The position numbers and the translations under genes were made by a program. From Flavobacteriaceae bacterium (GTDB taxonomy: Bacteria; Bacteroidota; Bacteroidia; Flavobacteriales; Flavobacteriaceae): a DNA stretch of 64,000 bases. The notes below the pieces were generated by a model. The model was not told where the DNA came from and made no database searches. It saw only the letters and a list, made by a program, of their open reading frames with translations. Below are positions 8,183-16,541 of the stretch, in pieces (positions within the stretch are counted from its first letter, which is position 1; each line of letters opens with the position of its first letter). Location of the stretch: NCBI GenBank assembly GCA_030148025.1, contig JASBUG010000031.1, positions 53,068 through 117,067 on the forward strand. The letters are read 5' to 3'.

Positions 8183-9685
8183 TTGTTTGTGAGAGAACTA
8201 TTTCAGTTTAATAAAATTGGTAGACAAATTCCTACTGTGGTTTTTGTTGTGATGTTTTGTTTTTTTAATCAAATAATTAGTGCCACTGTTAAATTATCTA
8301 ATTCAGCGAGTAAATTTGAAAAACATGTTATAGCAATCATCCCACAAAATAGTTTACAGCAAATAAATGAAGATCTTGAAATTGAAGCTGGATTAAGTGA
8401 TGAGTATAGAAAATTAGCAGAGATGCATGTAGATAGCATGCAAGCAGATAAAGCTGTGCAATATGCTGAAAGATATATTAGAGCCACAAGAGATTTATCA
8501 ATTATTAACGATCATTTTTTCTACAAGATCAAGGAAACAGATCTCTACCAAAACTTTAAAAGCAGTTATAAGCCACATTTTAACTTTTTATCTCTCTTTT
8601 ATTTATTTACTGGATTTCTTGGGTTGTTTATAATTATAATGCTCAATTTAAAAAGAGAAATCAATCGAATTAGTACTCTGCTTATTAGCGTGTTTGTACT
8701 ATTACATTCACTATTCATTATACATTTAAGTTTGTATTTAACAAATTGTCATTATTATTTTCCTCATACCTTATTAATGTCTACAGCTTTTGTGCTTTTT
8801 TATGGTCCATTAATCTATTTTTATTTTAAAATTACGGCTACTAATTATAGACTGAAACTGCTTGATAGTCTACATTTAATACCTGGGATTGTTTTACTTC
8901 TTATTATTTCGCCTTTTTATAGATTAGGAACGAGAGAGAAGTTTGTGATTTTGTTTGATCAGGAAGATATTTTATTTAATGAAGCTAGTTATATTTTGGC
9001 TGCTAAGATCATCTCTTTAATAGTGTATGCTTTTTTCACGTTAAAAATATACAGAACTACAAAGAAAAGTGTTAAGGATAGAAGCAGAAAGCTATTATGG
9101 CAGCGAAATATAATCGCTATTTATATTTTATATATCGTTGCATTTTTATTGTTTAATGCTACTACTTATGGTTATTTTGGATCTTCAATGTTCTTCCATC
9201 TGCAAATTCTTGTAATGGTTGGCTTGGTGTTTTATGTTGCCTATATAACCTATGTACAACCAGATGTTTTCAAGGGAAAAATTAAGCTAGTCGATCCTGT
9301 AAATATTTTTAAGTATAAAACATCTAGCCTTACACCTTCTTATTCAAAAGAATTAAGAGATGATCTGTTAGGATTACTAAATGAAGACAAAATCCATAGA
9401 GATAATAATTTGAATTTGCAGGCATTATCTGAAAAACTGGGTACTTCAAGACATAATACTTCACAAGTGATTAATGAACATTTTGGCTTGAACTTTTTTG
9501 AGTTGATTAATAAGTACAGAATAGAAGATGCAGTAGATATAATGAATAATCATGATGAAGAAAAGTTAACTATCATTGAAATTGCTTATAAAGTAGGCTT
9601 TAATAACAAAGTAACCTTCAACAAGTCGTTTAAGAAACTCTTATCTCAAACACCGTCTCAGTACATTAAGTCTTTAAAAAAATAG
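8183..9685 (+). CDS. Membrane protein with C-terminal AraC-type HTH domain (paralogue 1)
   Basis: Membrane-bound regulator of 500 aa. An N-terminal signal-anchor (about 18-35) leads to about 95 extracytoplasmic residues containing a TPR-like helix pair. Seven more hydrophobic helices follow between about 135 and 365. The last 110 residues are an AraC-type double helix-turn-helix (SEKLGTSRHNTSQVINEHFG, then IEIAYKVGFNNKVTFNKSFKK). It probably links an envelope signal to transcription from the membrane. The start is not ATG: TTG at 8183 or GTG at 8189 keeps the N-terminal hydrophobic segment, while the first ATG (8252) cuts into it. The neighbour at 9812 is a clear paralogue. Confidence 0.82.
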   Translation: MFVRELFQFNKIGRQIPTVVFVVMFCFFNQIISATVKLSNSASKFEKHVIAIIPQNSLQQINEDLEIEAGLSDEYRKLAEMHVDSMQADKAVQYAERYIRATRDLSIINDHFFYKIKETDLYQNFKSSYKPHFNFLSLFYLFTGFLGLFIIIMLNLKREINRISTLLISVFVLLHSLFIIHLSLYLTNCHYYFPHTLLMSTAFVLFYGPLIYFYFKITATNYRLKLLDSLHLIPGIVLLLIISPFYRLGTREKFVILFDQEDILFNEASYILAAKIISLIVYAFFTLKIYRTTKKSVKDRSRKLLWQRNIIAIYILYIVAFLLFNATTYGYFGSSMFFHLQILVMVGLVFYVAYITYVQPDVFKGKIKLVDPVNIFKYKTSSLTPSYSKELRDDLLGLLNEDKIHRDNNLNLQALSEKLGTSRHNTSQVINEHFGLNFFELINKYRIEDAVDIMNNHDEEKLTIIEIAYKVGFNNKVTFNKSFKKLLSQTPSQYIKSLKK

Positions 9686-9811
9686 CTAAGTTTTTCAAGA
9701 TTCTTACTTTTTTAAATCTTTAGAAAAAATTAGTAAACAATTATCGGGCTTAACGCTCTCATCTAATGTTTACGGTTAATGCCATATATTTAATTAGAAA
9801 AAAATTGCAGT

Positions 9812-11281
9812 TTGGTAAAACTACTAACCAATAATATAGTAAAACCAAAACGAGTCTTTAATCAATTTATATTTCTAATTATATCTGTTTACACATTTGC
9901 CTATGGACATAATTTAGATAAGAAAGTTGTGTTTGAGACTTCAGGATTGAGTACCCTAAATATTACTAAAGTTAGTAATGCCGATACTATTGCAGATTTT
10001 AAAAAGAAAGCTATTCATTTTTCGCAATTAAAAGAGACTGAGAAGGCAATAGTGTATATAAACCAATATATTGCGGCTACAGGAGATATGTCTATTCTTA
10101 ACGATCATTTATTTTCACCGATAAGTGAAACAACTGTTTATCAAGATTACAAGAGTAAATATACTGTCAAGTTTAGTTTTATAAGTCTTGTGTATTTTTA
10201 TGCAGGTTTTTTAGGGCTCTTTATATTTGTGATACTAAATCTTAAGAAGAGTATTGATAAAACAAGTACCTTTTTAATAAGTTTATTTGTGCTGTTTAAT
10301 TCGCTGTTTATACTTCACTTAAGCTTATATCGTATTAATTTTCAATATTATTTACCACACACCTTATTTGCTTCAACAACATTTTCGTTTTTGTACGGAC
10401 CACTTCTATATTTTTACTTTAAACGTATTATATATGGTTATAAGTTTAAGTTAATTGATGCGTTACACTTACTACCATCTTTAGCGTTATTGATTTATAT
10501 ATTACCTTTTTATTTAATGCCACGCTTAGACAAATTTGCTGTTATTTTTAATCAATCTGGTGTTTTACTTCCAGGTACCTATGTTATTATTTTTGTCAAG
10601 ATATTATCACTTTCTATATATGCTTTTTTATTACTAAACATGTATAGACAGCATGCCAAGGAGATTAACTCAAAAAGTAAAATAAGATTTATGTGGCAGC
10701 GTAATATTATTGCTTTGTACGTTATATATCTTATGGCTTATTTAGTTTATGCTGCAGGAATTACAGGTGTAATATCGTACTCACCCTTTTTTCATTTTCA
10801 AATTTTGGTGATGGTAGGTGTTGTATTTTATGTGGCTTATATATCATATGAGCAACCCGAAATCTTTGAAGGGAAAGTAAAGATTATAGATCCTATAAAT
10901 TTGTTTAAGTATAAAAAATCAGGTTTAACTCCATCACTATCTATAGAATTAAAGAATAACTTATTAAAACTTTTAAATGAGGATAAGATCTATAGAGAAA
11001 GTGGTATTAATCTTGAAATGCTGTCACAAGAACTTCAAACTACTCGTCATAATGCATCTCAGGTTATTAACGAGCATTTTAATATGAATTTTTCTGAGTT
11101 GATGAATCAATATCGAATAAATGAAGCTGCCGAAATACTGAAAAATGATGAACATAAAAGTTTAAGCATTATACAAGTTGCATACGATGTTGGTTATAAT
11201 AATAAGGTGTCGTTTAATAAATCTTTCAAAAAACAGTTACTTCAAACACCTTCAGAATATAGACGTGCTATAAGGAGTTAA
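9812..11281 (+). CDS. Membrane protein with C-terminal AraC-type HTH domain (paralogue 2)
   Basis: A 489-aa tandem paralogue of the preceding gene with the same plan: N-terminal hydrophobic anchor, extracytoplasmic segment containing GDMSILNDHLF (compare RDLSIINDHFF in the sister), seven membrane helices and an AraC-type HTH ending in QTPSEYRRAI. Between the in-frame stop at 9791-9793 and the conserved region the only normal start is the TTG at 9812, so initiation at TTG is well supported. The 126-bp gap between the sisters has no strong terminator. The pair may have diverged to sense different signals. Ligand and target genes are unknown. Confidence 0.84.
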   Translation: MVKLLTNNIVKPKRVFNQFIFLIISVYTFAYGHNLDKKVVFETSGLSTLNITKVSNADTIADFKKKAIHFSQLKETEKAIVYINQYIAATGDMSILNDHLFSPISETTVYQDYKSKYTVKFSFISLVYFYAGFLGLFIFVILNLKKSIDKTSTFLISLFVLFNSLFILHLSLYRINFQYYLPHTLFASTTFSFLYGPLLYFYFKRIIYGYKFKLIDALHLLPSLALLIYILPFYLMPRLDKFAVIFNQSGVLLPGTYVIIFVKILSLSIYAFLLLNMYRQHAKEINSKSKIRFMWQRNIIALYVIYLMAYLVYAAGITGVISYSPFFHFQILVMVGVVFYVAYISYEQPEIFEGKVKIIDPINLFKYKKSGLTPSLSIELKNNLLKLLNEDKIYRESGINLEMLSQELQTTRHNASQVINEHFNMNFSELMNQYRINEAAEILKNDEHKSLSIIQVAYDVGYNNKVSFNKSFKKQLLQTPSEYRRAIRS

Positions 11282-11349
11282 AAATCTTAAAATATTTTCC
11301 AAGCCTGTTTTTTTAAGTTATTTTCACTTTCAACTTAAAACCATGCATT

Positions 11350-11934
11350 ATGAAAACTAAATTGATGTTTTTAATTCTATCTATAATTTGTATGTCTACG
11401 GCAAATGCACAAGACGAAAAATTACCTTATTATCAAATACCAGATTACCCAGAAGAATATAATGAATGTACAGTGGTAGCTAGAATGATTGATGGTTTAG
11501 GATTTAGATATTACTGGGCTACCGAAGGCTTAAGAGATGAAGATCTTTCTTTTAAACCAAGTGAAAAGGGGAGAAGTACAAAAGAAACCATGTCTCATAT
11601 TTATGGCTTAGCAACTGTAATTCTAAATTCTGCTAAAAAGCAACCAAATGTTGGTAATAGACCCGAAGATATGACTTATGAAGTTATGCGAAAAAAAACC
11701 TTGGAAACTTTAAAAACCGCCGCTGATATTTTTAGAGAAAGTAAAGATCTTTCAGAGTTTACAATGGTATTTAAAAGAGGAGATAATGAAACTGTTTTTC
11801 CTTTTTGGAATCAAATAAATGGACCGATAGCAGATGCTCTATGGCATGTAGGACAGGTGGTGACACATAGACGTACTTCTGGAAATCCATTTAATTCGAA
11901 GGTAAGTGTGCTTTCAGGCAAGGTTAGGAATTAA
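11350..11934 (+). CDS. Secreted DinB-like protein
   Basis: A 194-aa protein with a signal peptide ending in ANAQ (about residue 20) followed by a DinB/YfiT-type four-helix domain. The metal-site histidines of that fold are visible in ETMSHIYGL and WHVGQVVTHRR. DinB-like proteins are a broad superfamily of metal-dependent thiol transferases, mostly cytoplasmic, and the export signal here is a feature of Bacteroidetes members. The substrate is unknown. Its stop overlaps by four bases the stop of the convergent gene at 11931. Confidence 0.75.
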   Translation: MKTKLMFLILSIICMSTANAQDEKLPYYQIPDYPEEYNECTVVARMIDGLGFRYYWATEGLRDEDLSFKPSEKGRSTKETMSHIYGLATVILNSAKKQPNVGNRPEDMTYEVMRKKTLETLKTAADIFRESKDLSEFTMVFKRGDNETVFPFWNQINGPIADALWHVGQVVTHRRTSGNPFNSKVSVLSGKVRN

Positions 11935-12200
11935 TAAAATTGCTTGAAATTTTTAACCAAGTGATATATTAATAATAAGAATAGTCCAAAGGCTATAGTA
12001 AATCCCCAAGCTTCTATATGTAGGTTTGGGGATTTTATTATATCAAGTATTTGTATAAACAAACTATAAGGATCTTGCAAGATATCCCAGGAGTTAAACC
12101 TTAACTGGCGTCCAAGATAAATTCCAAATCCACATAATAGGCAAATAATTGGAGTTGTTGAAAATTTAAACCGAGACGTGTTAGCTAAAGTTAAGTTCAT
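11931..12200 (-). CDS. Small membrane protein, probable DUF1361 C-terminal remnant
   Basis: The 89-aa product has two hydrophobic helices. The stretch GIYLGRQLRFNSWDIL closely resembles the signature of DUF1361 membrane proteins, which usually have about 200-230 residues with this motif in the second half. Here the sequence starts shortly before the motif, so roughly the N-terminal half is absent. Upstream DNA is occupied by the COQ4-like gene, which overlaps by 20 bases. Either this is a decayed fragment kept in frame at the end of an operon or a functional short form. The family link is from memory of the motif. Confidence 0.55.
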   Translation of the reverse strand: MNLTLANTSRFKFSTTPIICLLCGFGIYLGRQLRFNSWDILQDPYSLFIQILDIIKSPNLHIEAWGFTIAFGLFLLLIYHLVKNFKQFY

Positions 12201-12672
12201 AATGTAACTGTTTTGAAAATATTGTAAGCCTAAATTCTTCCAGATTTACTAATAATAATTTGTGATAATCGTAATGATGAAACACGTTTGCTTTTTTACC
12301 AATGAGATATGATTTATAATAATATTTGTAATAATCAGGTAAAATGCATACGCCTAAAAAAATAGCACCAAGTAAATATGGACTACGTTTGCCATTTCCA
12401 TAACATAAACACTGTAAGGCAATTTCGTCTTCTACTTTGGTGCTGTATCCAGTAATAACATGATAGCAATCATGTCGCTCTACTTTTGGCAGGAGTTCAA
12501 AATTGTTATTTTCTAAAAATACACCCAAAGCATGCCCCAATGATGCGGTGTGGAGATTGAGTAGTTGCTTTTTGTTTATATCCCATGCCTTATGCGATTT
12601 AAACATAGAGGTGTATATTTTCTGTGACTTGTTAAATAGCCATAGTATGAGATTTTTGCGTAGAGTTTTCAT
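12181..12672 (-). CDS. COQ4-like protein
   Basis: A 163-aa cytoplasmic protein with the metal-binding signature of the ubiquinone-biosynthesis factor COQ4: HDCYH at 67-71 followed after 11 residues by E83 (pattern HDxxH-x11-E). COQ4 is a zinc scaffold or decarboxylase in ubiquinone synthesis, whereas flavobacteria normally use menaquinone, so the role here is open. The ATG at 12670-12672 overlaps the TGA of the upstream gene as ATGA, which supports this start over the longer frame to 12711. It sits in a minus-strand run of membrane-protein genes. Confidence 0.68.
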   Translation of the reverse strand: MKTLRKNLILWLFNKSQKIYTSMFKSHKAWDINKKQLLNLHTASLGHALGVFLENNNFELLPKVERHDCYHVITGYSTKVEDEIALQCLCYGNGKRSPYLLGAIFLGVCILPDYYKYYYKSYLIGKKANVFHHYDYHKLLLVNLEEFRLTIFSKQLHYELNFS

Positions 12673-13046
12673 GCCTTTTTTTCTTTTGAAAACCAAATCC
12701 AGGACTGACAAGAAGTAATGTATGTAGAAATAAAGAAGCTTACCACTAGTACCTCATAGCATGAAAGTATAATTCCATATAAGCAAATGAAAAACAATAA
12801 AATAGCATAGTAAGGAAAATATAATTTGAACACTTTTTGATTAGTGATTTTTTTATTTGAAGTAATCCAAAAAACAGGATATATCGTTCCTAAAATCATC
12901 ACTGTACAGCAAATACAAATAGGAATTAATGATATAACAATAAAAGGGAAAGCTGTTAAGTTAATATCTTCAACTGCTATGATTATGCTCCAGAATATGA
13001 TAGCGGCTAGAGCAGTTGATTTAGCTAAATTATTTAGAATATTCAT
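12669..13046 (-). CDS. Small four-helix membrane protein, unknown
   Basis: The 125-aa product is nearly all membrane: hydrophobic stretches at about 8-25, 32-55, 75-95 and 98-115, with a short basic loop (TSNKKITNQK) between the second and third. No family is recognised. It overlaps the DUF4173-like gene by 17 bases at its start and the COQ4-like gene by four bases at its end, so it is translated as part of that operon. Confidence 0.65.
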   Translation of the reverse strand: MNILNNLAKSTALAAIIFWSIIIAVEDINLTAFPFIVISLIPICICCTVMILGTIYPVFWITSNKKITNQKVFKLYFPYYAILLFFICLYGIILSCYEVLVVSFFISTYITSCQSWIWFSKEKKA

Positions 13047-14424
13047 TTTTTATTTTAAAAGATTCATAACTTAATTCTTGCCAGCTACTATTTTCTATTT
13101 TTTTTATATAGTCTTGATGTTTTTGATCAATTCTGTTCTTTTCTATGCTTGTAAGGTTAAGGTGTGTTTTGTATTGGTAAAGAGTTAATGCATTTCTTTT
13201 TGATAACTTTATGAGATAGTTTAAATCAAATGTTTTAGCTGTAGAAATATTATACTTTGTAATAATACTATCCCAATTGAATGTGCTAAGAAAGAGTAAT
13301 ATTATGAATGCAATTTTTGTATTATATCTAAATAAGAACAACAGATTCTTAATTTTGGCGACCTTGATTAACGTAGTGATTAACCCAATAAAAGTGAGCA
13401 AGATATAAATATGAACCCCTATTCGTTTATAGGTTAAGCCAAAAGTAGAAATGTAGTTTTGATTTTTGGTAGCAACTAATATGATAAGTATTATGTTTAA
13501 TACTATCCATATATAGGTTAGTTTTTTGAGCGGTTTGTTGTTTGAATAGAAATTAAGATCCCCTCTAAAGAAATATAGAATAACTAATATTGCAATTATT
13601 ATTGACACTATAAGTGTGTTTATACCGCTATGAACTTGATTGGATAACTCAGGAGCAGTCTTAATAGTATTTGACAATAAAAAGAGAATGTCAGTAACTA
13701 TGTAAAATATAATTAAAACATTTAAGAAACCTAATAAAGTAGCTCCTAGTTGTTTTTCTTTTTTAAGTATTTCTTCCGAGTATTTATCTGAATTTTGTAA
13801 AGTGTTTTTTAGGGATATGTCTTTTGATGTTGCGGGTTCAACTCTAAACGGTTTGATTATGTTTGAAAAGAAAAAATAACCTAAAACGCAAAATAGGATC
13901 CAAGGAAAATCAACGAAGTCAAATTTTATTTTAGATATTATATCATTGAACATTGGGTTTCCATCTTTATATAGAAGGATAAAAAGCGTAATGAACAAAG
14001 CTGGTATAATAAATAATTTAATCCTTTGTAATGTTTCAGTTTTATTTATTTTACTAGATTCTTTGTCCTCAGTTGTTTTTTCAAAGTTTCTATGAAATGT
14101 TCCCGCAATACTTGAATAGAGGCCGTTAATCCATGCTATATAGATAGATGTTTTGTCCTCAGCAACCGTTCCCACTAAAGTGAAGAGAGTAATTAAATTT
14201 ATTATTATCGAAAGAGATGAATTATGGATGAAAACAAAAACAGCTGTAGTTAAATACACTATAGTTAAGAGTCTTATTTTGTTATTGGTAAACTTTTGAA
14301 AATTATGAATAACCAAAAATAATGTGGTTATTAAGGAGAAGATCGCTAGGTTCAGACCAATGCTTTTATTGTAGAATAAAATTCCGAATAAAATTGAAGT
14401 GATAATTAATGTTGTATGTTTCAT
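13030..14424 (-). CDS. DUF4173/DUF4153-like polytopic membrane protein
   Basis: A 464-aa protein with about ten hydrophobic helices and a soluble C-terminal tail of about 80 residues. The sequence VHSGINTLIVSIIIAILVIL followed by FFRGDLNF, together with YKRIGVHIYILLTF, fits the DUF4173/DUF4153 group of uncharacterised membrane proteins. The gene lies just downstream of the winged-helix regulator and has its own palindromic operator and a TAnnTTTG box directly upstream, so it is probably transcribed separately and controlled by that regulator. Function unknown. Confidence 0.72.
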   Translation of the reverse strand: MKHTTLIITSILFGILFYNKSIGLNLAIFSLITTLFLVIHNFQKFTNNKIRLLTIVYLTTAVFVFIHNSSLSIIINLITLFTLVGTVAEDKTSIYIAWINGLYSSIAGTFHRNFEKTTEDKESSKINKTETLQRIKLFIIPALFITLFILLYKDGNPMFNDIISKIKFDFVDFPWILFCVLGYFFFSNIIKPFRVEPATSKDISLKNTLQNSDKYSEEILKKEKQLGATLLGFLNVLIIFYIVTDILFLLSNTIKTAPELSNQVHSGINTLIVSIIIAILVILYFFRGDLNFYSNNKPLKKLTYIWIVLNIILIILVATKNQNYISTFGLTYKRIGVHIYILLTFIGLITTLIKVAKIKNLLFLFRYNTKIAFIILLFLSTFNWDSIITKYNISTAKTFDLNYLIKLSKRNALTLYQYKTHLNLTSIEKNRIDQKHQDYIKKIENSSWQELSYESFKIKNEYSK

Positions 14425-14441
14425 ATTGTATACTTATAAAG

Positions 14442-14460
14442 TACTTTGAAATTCAAAGTT
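14442..14460. promoter_or_regulatory. Palindromic operator-like site overlapping the promoter of the DUF4173-like gene
   Basis: TACTTTGAAATTCAAAGTT is a near-perfect inverted repeat (ACTTTG-N5-CAAAGT) ending 18 bp upstream of the ATG at 14424. On the minus strand one arm reads TAACTTTG, an exact match to the Bacteroidetes -7 box, so a bound protein would block the promoter. A closely similar site is at 15752. Confidence 0.6.
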
Positions 14461-14474
14461 AAATGATAAAAAAA

Positions 14475-14768
14475 TTATTGATTCTTTATTAATTGTTCAA
14501 GTGCGTCTATGTGTTTTTTAAATGCTTGTTTTCCAAGTTTAGTTGTGCTATATCTTGTATTAGGTTTGCGTCCTATAAATTGTTTTTCTACAGCTATGAA
14601 TTCAGATTTTTCAAGTGCTTTTATATGGCTAGCCAAATTACCATCAGTCGCACCAAGTAACTCTTTAAGCATATTAAAATCGGCATAATCATTTACCATA
14701 AGAATAGACATAATACCTAATCGTATACGATGATCAAATGCTTTATTTATGTTAGTTAGAAGACTCAT
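14475..14768 (-). CDS. Winged-helix transcriptional regulator
   Basis: A 97-aa single-domain DNA-binding protein of the short winged-helix type (PF13601-like, related to MarR/TrmB). The N-terminal half (FDHRIRLGIMSILM) is followed by the recognition helix region GATDGNLASHIKALEKS and the wing GRKPNTRYSTTKLG. There is no sensor domain, so it may be controlled by its own level. It lies in the middle of a run of membrane-protein genes, and two matching palindromes that overlap promoter elements lie upstream of this run and of the next gene. I infer local repression of its neighbours. Confidence 0.85.
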   Translation of the reverse strand: MSLLTNINKAFDHRIRLGIMSILMVNDYADFNMLKELLGATDGNLASHIKALEKSEFIAVEKQFIGRKPNTRYSTTKLGKQAFKKHIDALEQLIKNQ

Positions 14769-14825
14769 TGTTTCAGTTCAAAAATAATCGTTTTTTTGTG
14801 CTTACTGACTTTAATTTTTTAATAG

Positions 14826-15110
14826 TTAATCACCAGCTATTGGAGATCCAAAAATGCCTACTCCCAATTCTGCCCAAAGTAAAAGAAGTAAAATAATAAT
14901 ACTTATAATTATAAGGGTTTTGTATTTATGATTTGCTAGTTTTCTTGAAATGTAATCTATAGTCATACCTACTCCAAAAAGCACTATTCCAGCTAGAATG
15001 AAGTCTGCTAATTCCCAATCCACATTGTTTTCAAGTAGCATTAATGTCATGGGAATAGATAAAATTAAAACAACAATTCCTGCTATAATTAATAACCGTT
15101 TCCTTTTCAT
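14826..15110 (-). CDS. Small membrane protein, unknown
   Basis: Starting at the ATG ending at 15110, ten bases after the previous gene's stop, the product has 94 aa with three hydrophobic helices (about 7-27, 36-54 and 65-86). The frame stays open further upstream to 15179, but that would overlap the preceding gene by about 60 bases, so I prefer the short form. No family recognised. It probably belongs to the operon starting at 15744 that includes the winged-helix regulator. Confidence 0.68.
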   Translation of the reverse strand: MKRKRLLIIAGIVVLILSIPMTLMLLENNVDWELADFILAGIVLFGVGMTIDYISRKLANHKYKTLIIISIIILLLLLWAELGVGIFGSPIAGD

Positions 15111-15120
15111 CGTTTTTGAT

Positions 15121-15744
15121 TTAACTTCTATCATATTTAAAGTGCATAAGTGCACCATAAACAATATGGCATACGCCAAAACCTAAAGCCCAAAACAATA
15201 GACCATAACCTAAAAACCAAGCTGAGGACAGCCCAATTACAATCATTGTTATTCCTAAATAGCGTATATATCCCAAAGTATATTTACTAGCATTTACTAG
15301 TGCTAAGCCATAAAAAACTAAGGTTAGAGGAGCCACATATAAATACACCTCTTTTTCAATCATGAATAAAATGATGAAACCTCCAGTAGCTAACGGAATT
15401 AAAAAATTTATTAAAAGGCGTTTCGATGTCTTATCCCATAGTTTTTCATTGTGTTTCTTTGCTTTTTTCCAACTTAATATTATAGCTGTAATAATTGAAA
15501 GCACTACAACAATAAAAGCAATAACAAATAACTGTAACATTTCTAGTTCGTAAAGAACTAGTGTTTTGTAATCATCGCTAGGAGTTTGCGTTACATAAAT
15601 AATATTATATGCTAAGTATGCGCCTATTAAGGCATAAATTCCAGCCAATATTCCCGAAAGACCACTAAGTGACATAAATCGTGAGGATTTATTCATTAAT
15701 TCTTTTATTTCGGTAATGTCTTTTAAATAATCTTTTGAATCCAT
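15121..15744 (-). CDS. Multi-helix membrane protein, unknown
   Basis: First gene of the winged-helix operon. From the ATG at 15742-15744 the product is 207 aa: a charged cytoplasmic start (MDSKDYLKDITEIKELMNK), then about six hydrophobic helices up to residue 200. The start is placed after the palindromic operator, since the longer frame to 15786 would run through it. The SRFMSLSGLSGILAGIYALI pattern is common in Bacteroidetes membrane proteins found next to PF13601 winged-helix regulators, but no function is known. Confidence 0.75.
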   Translation of the reverse strand: MDSKDYLKDITEIKELMNKSSRFMSLSGLSGILAGIYALIGAYLAYNIIYVTQTPSDDYKTLVLYELEMLQLFVIAFIVVVLSIITAIILSWKKAKKHNEKLWDKTSKRLLINFLIPLATGGFIILFMIEKEVYLYVAPLTLVFYGLALVNASKYTLGYIRYLGITMIVIGLSSAWFLGYGLLFWALGFGVCHIVYGALMHFKYDRS

Positions 15745-15751
15745 GTAAAAG

Positions 15752-15770
15752 TACTTTGAATTACAAAGTA
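15752..15770. promoter_or_regulatory. Palindromic operator-like site upstream of the winged-helix operon
   Basis: TACTTTGAATTACAAAGTA is a perfect 7-5-7 inverted repeat that agrees with the site at 14442-14460 in 16 of 19 positions. It ends eight bases before the ATG at 15744, and its arm forms a one-mismatch TAnnTTTG box (TTACTTTG) on the minus strand. Confidence 0.62.
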
Positions 15771-15821
15771 AAATAAAATTTAACAATTGTACAAGTTAAT
15801 TGTTTCTTAATTTAGCTTTAT

Positions 15822-16199
15822 ATGAAACCAGTAGAGACTTATTTTTTTAATCAAAGAGAGCCGTATCAATCTATCATGCTATATATACGAAGTGTAATTT
15901 TGAAAACCTTTCCAGATGTGGTTGAACGTTATAGTTATAAAATTCCATTTTATAATATAGGGAAGAAACCTATGTTATATTTAAATATTTTAAAAGGAAA
16001 AGATTATGTAGATGTAGCCTTTGTACAAGGGATATTGTTAGAAGCTGAGTTCCCAATACTTAAAAATGACAATAACCGTAAACAAGTGCGTTCTATTCAA
16101 GTGAAGCATTTAGAAGACTTTGATGAATTTGCATTTGTAGAGCTTTTAAAAGCTGCAAGATTGCGTATTGAAGAAAGTAAAAAAGCTTGGTTTGTCTAG
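15822..16199 (+). CDS. DUF1801 domain protein, YdhG-like
   Basis: A 125-aa protein of the DUF1801 fold. The typical opening (YFFNQREPYQSIMLYIRSVILKTFP cut short: QREPYQSIMLYIRSVIL) and the core ERYSYKIPFYNIGKKPMLYL are visible, and the length is normal. Family members are small cytoplasmic proteins of unknown biochemical role. The stop abuts the stop of the convergent VOC gene without any spacer. Confidence 0.78.
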   Translation: MKPVETYFFNQREPYQSIMLYIRSVILKTFPDVVERYSYKIPFYNIGKKPMLYLNILKGKDYVDVAFVQGILLEAEFPILKNDNNRKQVRSIQVKHLEDFDEFAFVELLKAARLRIEESKKAWFV

Positions 16200-16541
16200 T
16201 TATTTATCACTCCAAATAGCAAGTTCGTTACCCTCGGTGTCTAAAAAGTGAAATCTTCTACCTCCTGGGAATGAAAAAATATCTATCGAAATAGTTGTGT
16301 TTAAGGACAGAAGTTTTTCTTTAATAGCTTCAAGATTTTCATGATATAATACAGCTAAAGCACCATTTGTAATTGACTGCTCTGTTTTTTCAAATCCACC
16401 TTCTAGTCCACTGTCTGAAAAAGCTGTGTAATCTGGCCCATAATCTGTAAACTTCCATCCAAAAGCCTTCGTGTAAAAAGTTTTCACACGTTCTAAATCA
16501 TGCGCCTTAAATTCTAAATAATTAATTTTAGTGGTACTCAT
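16200..16541 (-). CDS. VOC family protein (glyoxalase/bleomycin-resistance fold)
   Basis: A 113-aa single VOC module: beta-alpha-beta-beta-beta repeats beginning INYLEFKAHDLERVKTFYTK and ending in RRFHFLDTEGNELAIWSD, where the final E is the usual metal ligand. Such proteins bind a divalent metal and act as small dioxygenases, lyases or binding proteins. The substrate is not evident. Its ATG overlaps the kdsA stop by one base (TAATG), so the two are co-translated. Confidence 0.82.
   Translation of the reverse strand: MSTTKINYLEFKAHDLERVKTFYTKAFGWKFTDYGPDYTAFSDSGLEGGFEKTEQSITNGALAVLYHENLEAIKEKLLSLNTTISIDIFSFPGGRRFHFLDTEGNELAIWSDK

Noticed and set aside
12503..12718. Plus-strand frame of 71 codons
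   Set aside because: It lies opposite the COQ4-like gene, whose motif and operon overlap are convincing. The plus-strand product has no recognisable features.
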